Below are positions 6,010 to 7,622 of a stretch of 7,622 bases of DNA, in pieces (within the stretch, counting starts at the first letter, position 1; each line of letters starts with the position of its first letter). A program made the translations under genes and the position numbers. Under the pieces are notes generated by a model that saw nothing but the letters and a program-made list of their open reading frames with translations, had not been told where the DNA came from and ran no database searches. The DNA comes from Stenotrophomonas maltophilia (lineage in GTDB: Bacteria; Pseudomonadota; Gammaproteobacteria; Xanthomonadales; Xanthomonadaceae): NCBI GenBank assembly GCA_002387845.1, contig DGLB01000006.1:429-8050 (forward strand), written 5' to 3'.

Positions 6010-7046
6010 CGGGCGGGCTCCTGCGAGGTGGACGATGGCGGCTGAGGCAGGGTTTCCGTGGGCCGGCCAACGTTATGCCCGCCGTCCTGGCGGGCACCCT
6101 CCGGGCCGTCGCTGTGCGACGTTGACAACGGCAGTCCTGCCGTTGTCTTCGGCGCTACCGGGCCTCCCGCGGATTCGGGAAGCGGGCGGAGGTTCGGCGG
6201 GATTCGAATGGCAGCGCCCGGGCGAAGCAGCAGCACGTCGCGGCCGCGGTCGAGCTTGGCGGCGGGCTCCAGCGAGCCGACCAGGAAGGCGTGGGTGTCG
6301 TCAGGGCGCAGGGCCGTGATCTTTCCGACCGGGAAGCCGGCCGGGAAACGGCCGCCGAGGCCGGAGGTGACGATTTCATCGCCGACTTCCACCCCCGCAC
6401 TGAGCGGAATGTCGCGCAGCTCCAGGCTGTCGCCGCGCCCGTACACGATCAGGCGCACGCCATTGCGCGCCACCGTCACCGGCACGGCATGGTCGGGGTC
6501 GGTGAGCAGCAGCACGGTGGCGGTGCTGCCGGTGGTGGCGATCACCTGCCCCATCAGCCCGCCCGCGTCGATCACCGCCTGGCCCATGTGCACGCCGTCG
6601 CGGCTGCCGGCGGCCAGCACCAGGCGCTGCTTCACCGGGTCCAGGTCGATGTCCAGGATCGGAGCCAGCTGCACGTCCAGGCCGCTGCGCTCGGCCACGT
6701 TGAGCAGTTCGCGCAGCTGCGCGTTGTCCAGCGCGGCGGTCTGCAGGCGGGTCAGGCGGGCGTTGGCGATCAGCAACTGGTTGCGCAGCTCGCGGTTCTC
6801 GGCGACCAGCTGGCCGTGGCTGGCCGCGTTGTCCTTGACCTGGGTGCCCAGGCGGCCGGGCAGGCCGGCCAGCGCCCATACCGGCTGCACCAGCACGTTG
6901 GCCTGGGCGCGGGCGCGCGCCAGCCAACCGGCCTGGTCATCCAGGACGATCAGAATGACGGCCAGGGCCAGGTAGGCCAGCAACCGCAGCGGGCTGCTGG
7001 CGTCCCCCTGGCGGGAGGTGACGGGAGGACCGGCGTAAGGCGGCAC
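6006..7046 (-). CDS. mreC: MreC, periplasmic rod shape-determining protein
   Basis: Bitopic inner-membrane protein whose periplasmic part links MreB/MreD to PBP2 and is thought to activate PBP2-RodA. It has 346 residues (E. coli 367): a short cytoplasmic N terminus, one TM helix (about 20-36), a coiled-coil dimerisation segment (about 70-118, rich in Leu/Glu/Arg/Gln), then the two beta-barrel domains. The conserved GDEIVTSGLGGRFPAGFPVG stretch spans 222-241. From about 283 the protein is Pro/Ser/Thr/Gly-rich and probably disordered. That tail's DNA contains two perfect hairpins, described separately. The start is GTG at 7046, 12 nt after the mreB stop, with no Shine-Dalgarno visible, so initiation probably depends on ribosomes ending mreB. 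The stop overlaps mreD by 4 bp. Confidence 0.95.
   Translation of the reverse strand: MPPYAGPPVTSRQGDASSPLRLLAYLALAVILIVLDDQAGWLARARAQANVLVQPVWALAGLPGRLGTQVKDNAASHGQLVAENRELRNQLLIANARLTRLQTAALDNAQLRELLNVAERSGLDVQLAPILDIDLDPVKQRLVLAAGSRDGVHMGQAVIDAGGLMGQVIATTGSTATVLLLTDPDHAVPVTVARNGVRLIVYGRGDSLELRDIPLSAGVEVGDEIVTSGLGGRFPAGFPVGKITALRPDDTHAFLVGSLEPAAKLDRGRDVLLLRPGAAIRIPPNLRPLPESAGGPVAPKTTAGLPLSTSHSDGPEGARQDGGHNVGRPTETLPQPPSSTSQEPAR
6076..6096. repeat. Intragenic hairpin in mreC tail, 8-bp stem
   Basis: TGCCCGCC (6076-6083) and GGCGGGCA (6089-6096) pair perfectly around a GTCCT loop. It lies in the part of mreC coding for the low-complexity C-terminal tail, about 70 nt before the mreC stop on the transcribed strand. 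Its loop region resembles that of the hairpin at 6124-6147. Confidence 0.55.
6124..6147. repeat. Intragenic hairpin in mreC tail, 10-bp stem
   Basis: GACAACGGCA (6124-6133) and TGCCGTTGTC (6138-6147) are perfect inverted copies around a GTCC loop. It encodes about eight residues of the MreC tail around TTAGLPLS (301-308). A 10-bp perfect stem with a 4-nt loop is unusual within coding sequence. It may be a REP-like insertion tolerated in a disordered tail, or an mRNA structure near the mreC/mreD junction. Confidence 0.6.
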
Positions 7047-7058
7047 AGTGGGAACCGC

Positions 7059-7622
7059 TTATTCCGGTGCGAAGAACTCGTTGCCGTGCATGTCCACCAG
7101 CTCCAGCGCACGACCACCGCCACGCGCCACGCAGGTGAGCGGGTCGTCGGCCACCTGCACGTGCAGGCCGGTTTCCTCGGAGATCAGGCGGTCCAGGTCA
7201 CGCAGCAGCGCGCCACCACCGGTGAGCACGATGCCGCGCTCGGCGACGTCGGCGCACAGTTCCGGCGGGGTCTGCTCCAGCGCCAGCTTGACCGCGCTGA
7301 CGATGCCCGACAGCGGCTCGTGCAGGGCTTCCAGCACCTCGTTGGAGTTGATCTTGATCATCTTCGGCACGCCCTCTGCGAGGTTGCGGCCGGAGATTTC
7401 CATCTCGATGACCTCGGCCTGCGGGTAGGCGCAGCCCAGCTCGACCTTGATGCGCTCGGCGGTGGCTTCACCGATCAGCATGCCGTGGTTGCGGCGCACG
7501 TAGTTGGTGATGGACTCGTCGAAACGGTCACCGCCGATGCGGACCGAGGCCGAATAGACAATGCCGTTCAGCGAGATCACCGCCACTTCGGTGGTGCCGC
7601 CGCCGATGTCGATGACCATCGA
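7059..7622 (-). CDS. mreB: MreB, actin-like rod shape protein (5' truncated by window edge)
   Basis: Cytoplasmic actin homologue that forms short membrane-bound filaments guiding lateral wall synthesis. The last 187 residues are visible, a little over half of the usual ~347; the N-terminal half lies beyond base 7622. The frame stays open to the window edge, so the Met encoded at 7619 is internal rather than the start. Visible ATPase signatures are DIGGGTTEVAVISLNG (residues 5-20 of the visible part), the phosphate-2 loop, and GIVLTGGGALLRDLD (130-144), the adenosine-binding segment. The family-typical RIGGDRFDE (28-36), RNLAEGVP (79-86) and EDPLTCVARGGG-like segment (160-170) are present. It ends ...DMHGNEFFAPE with TAA. 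It heads the rod operon, with mreC following after 12 nt; its promoter is outside the window. Confidence 0.97.
   Translation of the reverse strand, partial: SMVIDIGGGTTEVAVISLNGIVYSASVRIGGDRFDESITNYVRRNHGMLIGEATAERIKVELGCAYPQAEVIEMEISGRNLAEGVPKMIKINSNEVLEALHEPLSGIVSAVKLALEQTPPELCADVAERGIVLTGGGALLRDLDRLISEETGLHVQVADDPLTCVARGGGRALELVDMHGNEFFAPE

Noticed and set aside
2258..6975. Many long overlapping frames on both strands across the rod operon
   Set aside because: High G+C content produces spurious open frames opposite real genes; none shows a protein family signature.

Overview
The window is a GC-rich chromosomal segment of a gammaproteobacterium, most likely family Xanthomonadaceae (Stenotrophomonas/Xanthomonas-like). 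The evidence is the gene order mreB-mreC-mreD-mrdA-rodA followed by mltB and rlpA, the character of the proteins, and a GTAG-headed palindrome resembling the SMAG/REP repeats of Stenotrophomonas. Genus is inferred, not proven. All seven genes lie on the minus strand, so transcription runs from the right end of the window to the left.

Right part (7622 to 2338): the elongasome (rod complex) operon. It holds the C-terminal half of mreB, then mreC, mreD, mrdA (PBP2) and rodA. Junctions are very tight: 12 nt between mreB and mreC, an ATGA overlap for mreC/mreD, 1 nt for mreD/mrdA and an ATGA overlap for mrdA/rodA. Together they encode the actin-like scaffold, the periplasmic linker MreC, membrane protein MreD, and the transpeptidase/glycosyltransferase pair (PBP2/RodA) that builds the lateral wall.

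Middle (1652-2337): 686 bp with no convincing protein gene and an unusual density of symmetric DNA. In order along the plus strand it has a putative mltB promoter, a SMAG/REP-like palindrome flanked by 10-bp direct repeats, a C6/G6 hairpin followed by a GC hairpin, two adjacent perfect long hairpins (12- and 14-bp stems), a perfect FNR/ANR-type palindrome with a -10-like hexamer at class II spacing on the minus strand, and an AT-rich stretch with a 12-bp palindrome and repeated AAATCACA.

Left part (1651 to 1): mltB and the start of rlpA, two outer-membrane lipoprotein lytic transglycosylases that overlap by ATGA. They supply peptidoglycan cleavage next to the synthesis operon, so the whole window is a wall-growth and remodelling locus.

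The genes themselves are conventional. The parts worth a second look are the structured gap, including a possible oxygen-regulated transcript, and two hairpins with similar loops inside the 3' tail of mreC.
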